The notes under the pieces: model-generated
Told to the model about the DNA's origin: nothing
The model's database searches: none
What the model saw: the letters and a program-made list of their open reading frames with translations, nothing else
Shown here: positions 62,910 through 64,000 of the stretch, piece after piece
Layout: the number at the start of each line of letters is the position of its first letter
Position numbering within the stretch: the stretch's first letter is position 1
Program-made: the position numbers and the translations under genes
From: Fodinibius salicampi
GTDB taxonomy: Bacteria > Bacteroidota > Rhodothermia > Balneolales > Balneolaceae
Direction of reading: 5' to 3'
DNA length: 64,000 nt
Assembly: GCF_039545095.1 (NCBI RefSeq)
Contig: NZ_BAABRS010000001.1
Span: 992,001-1,056,000, forward strand

Positions 62910-62979
62910 GTGGCTAATTCCCTATTTTTAGCGACTTAGCAATACCTCTTTAAACAGAATTAAATTTCATCTTATTCTC

Positions 62980-64000
62980 ATGAGCAATACTGAGTCCTCA
63001 GTAAGTGAACAACACGAAATACGTCTTGAAAAACTAAAAGAGCTGCGGGAAATGGGGGAAAATCCTTATCCCTATGACTTTGAGGTAACACACAAAAGTA
63101 AATATATTCTTGATCATCCCGAATTAATAAAAGAAGATGATCAGGATGAGGACGATGTTGAAACAGTTTCTGTAGCGGGACGTGTAATGACACGTCGAAT
63201 CATGGGAGGATCAACCTTTTTTAACCTGCAGGATTCGGAAGGACAGATTCAGGTTTACATCCGTAAAAATGATGTAGGCAAGGAAAAATACAATGAAGTA
63301 TTTAAACGTTTAACCGACATCGGAGATATTGTCGGAATCAAGGGTCACGTATTTAAAACCGGAACTGGCGAAACCACGGTTTATGCGAAAGAATTTCAGC
63401 TCTTAAGCAAAACTCTCCGCCCTATTCCTCTTCCGAAGGAAGTAGAGGAAGACGGAGAAACCAAGGTGTATGATGCTTTCTCGGATAAAGAACAACGGTA
63501 TCGTCAACGGTACCTGGATCTGATCGTTAATCCTGAAGTTCGTGATGTATTCCAGCAACGAACGGAAATGGTACAGGCCATGCGGAATTTCATGAACGAC
63601 AAAGGCTATATGGAGGTAGAAACGCCCATTTTGCAACCCATATATGGTGGAGCCTCGGCAGAACCATTTGTAACCCATCATAATGCGCTGGATATGAAAC
63701 TATACCTCCGTATCGCCAATGAGTTATATCTCAAGAGGCTGATCGTCGGAGGATATGACGGCGTATATGAATTTTCAAAAGACTTCCGTAATGAGGGACT
63801 TTCTCGGTTCCACAATCCCGAATTCACCCAGGTCGAATTATATGTAGCCTACAAAGATTACAACTGGATGATGGATTTTGTGGAAAAAATGATTGAAAAT
63901 GTGGCCAAGACACTACACGGTTCTGCTACCGTTCAGGTTGGGGACAATGAGATTGACTTCTCCGCCCCCTGGCCTCGCATACCCATGTTCGAAGCTATTG
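62980..64000 (+). CDS. lysS: Lysyl-tRNA synthetase, class II, N-terminal part (partial)
   Basis: The frame opens at ATG 62980 and runs off the window end after 340 codons, with no stop. It has the OB-fold anticodon domain ([20 protein letters not shown]), motif 1 region [14 protein letters not shown] and motif 2 [20 protein letters not shown]. It is the class II enzyme LysS/LysU type, which charges tRNA-Lys. The N-terminus is of normal length. Confidence 0.96.
   Translation, partial: MSNTESSVSEQHEIRLEKLKELREMGENPYPYDFEVTHKSKYILDHPELIKEDDQDEDDVETVSVAGRVMTRRIMGGSTFFNLQDSEGQIQVYIRKNDVGKEKYNEVFKRLTDIGDIVGIKGHVFKTGTGETTVYAKEFQLLSKTLRPIPLPKEVEEDGETKVYDAFSDKEQRYRQRYLDLIVNPEVRDVFQQRTEMVQAMRNFMNDKGYMEVETPILQPIYGGASAEPFVTHHNALDMKLYLRIANELYLKRLIVGGYDGVYEFSKDFRNEGLSRFHNPEFTQVELYVAYKDYNWMMDFVEKMIENVAKTLHGSATVQVGDNEIDFSAPWPRIPMFEAI

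Noticed and set aside
1-64000. CRISPR arrays, insertion sequences, prophage, tRNA or rRNA genes
   Set aside because: No regularly spaced repeats, transposase or phage genes, or tRNA-like cloverleaf sequences were seen; nearly all space is taken by well-supported housekeeping genes.

Overview
The window is 64 kb of a chromosome from a Gram-negative bacterium of the FCB group, most likely Balneolota/Rhodothermota or close Bacteroidota-type relatives. This placement is an inference from several things together: weak Shine-Dalgarno signals and frequent TTG starts, one near-match to the Bacteroidetes-type -33/-7 promoter, BshC (bacillithiol), a bifunctional nuclease with a UVR tail, a fused E1 alpha/beta dehydrogenase, MtaB, Tat-exported Gfo/Idh and DUF1080 proteins, and NuoA-H in order. 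It is almost all ordinary, tightly packed chromosomal DNA. I see no prophage, insertion sequence, CRISPR array, rRNA or tRNA.

Layout. 1-6.2 kb (minus strand): a trp operon, trpL-trpE-trpS-trpG-trpD-trpC-trpF-trpB, with trpB cut by the window edge. A leader peptide with three consecutive Trp codons and a Yanofsky-type attenuator precede trpE, and the tryptophanyl-tRNA synthetase gene lies inside the operon. 6.2-18.6 kb (minus): phospholipid synthesis (pssA, psd), rseP and dxr; a deacetylase, pgeF and aroE; a START-like protein, tmk, a PspC protein, a frameshifted outer-membrane-type gene, formyl-THF cyclo-ligase, bshC and a bifunctional nuclease. 18.7-31.3 kb (plus): an Mth938-like gene, nuoABCDEFGH ending in a strong terminator, mtaB, a family-4 uracil-DNA glycosylase that has lost most Fe-S ligands, dnaB and a small membrane protein.

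31.4-49.3 kb (mostly minus): a WecA/TagO-type transferase, plsC and an RhlE-type helicase; a plus-strand FKBP lipoprotein; pyrophosphatase; an orphan alanine-rich lipoprotein; recC-recB-recD; a DUF1499 protein and an EamA transporter. 49.3-54.9 kb: the fused E1 gene, and a small putative 3-keto-sugar module made of a Tat-exported Gfo/Idh oxidoreductase plus a DUF1080 hydrolase, facing a second cytoplasmic Gfo/Idh gene across an operator-like intergenic region. 55-64 kb: a BrkB/YihY protein, SDR and queE, SIMPL, queD, two thioredoxin-fold proteins, an alkyltransferase-like protein, a DUF2520 protein, a MEMO-like protein, a phosphopantetheinyl transferase, and the start of lysS.

The best-supported unusual system is the trp attenuator controlling an operon that includes trpS. 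Because the attenuator reads tRNA-Trp charging and the operon makes the charging enzyme, this would be a closed feedback loop. Other points for a second look are the 5-bp duplication that breaks the outer-membrane-type gene, the Fe-S-ligand-poor uracil-DNA glycosylase, the Tat-exported sugar-oxidation pair, and the orphan alanine-rich lipoprotein.
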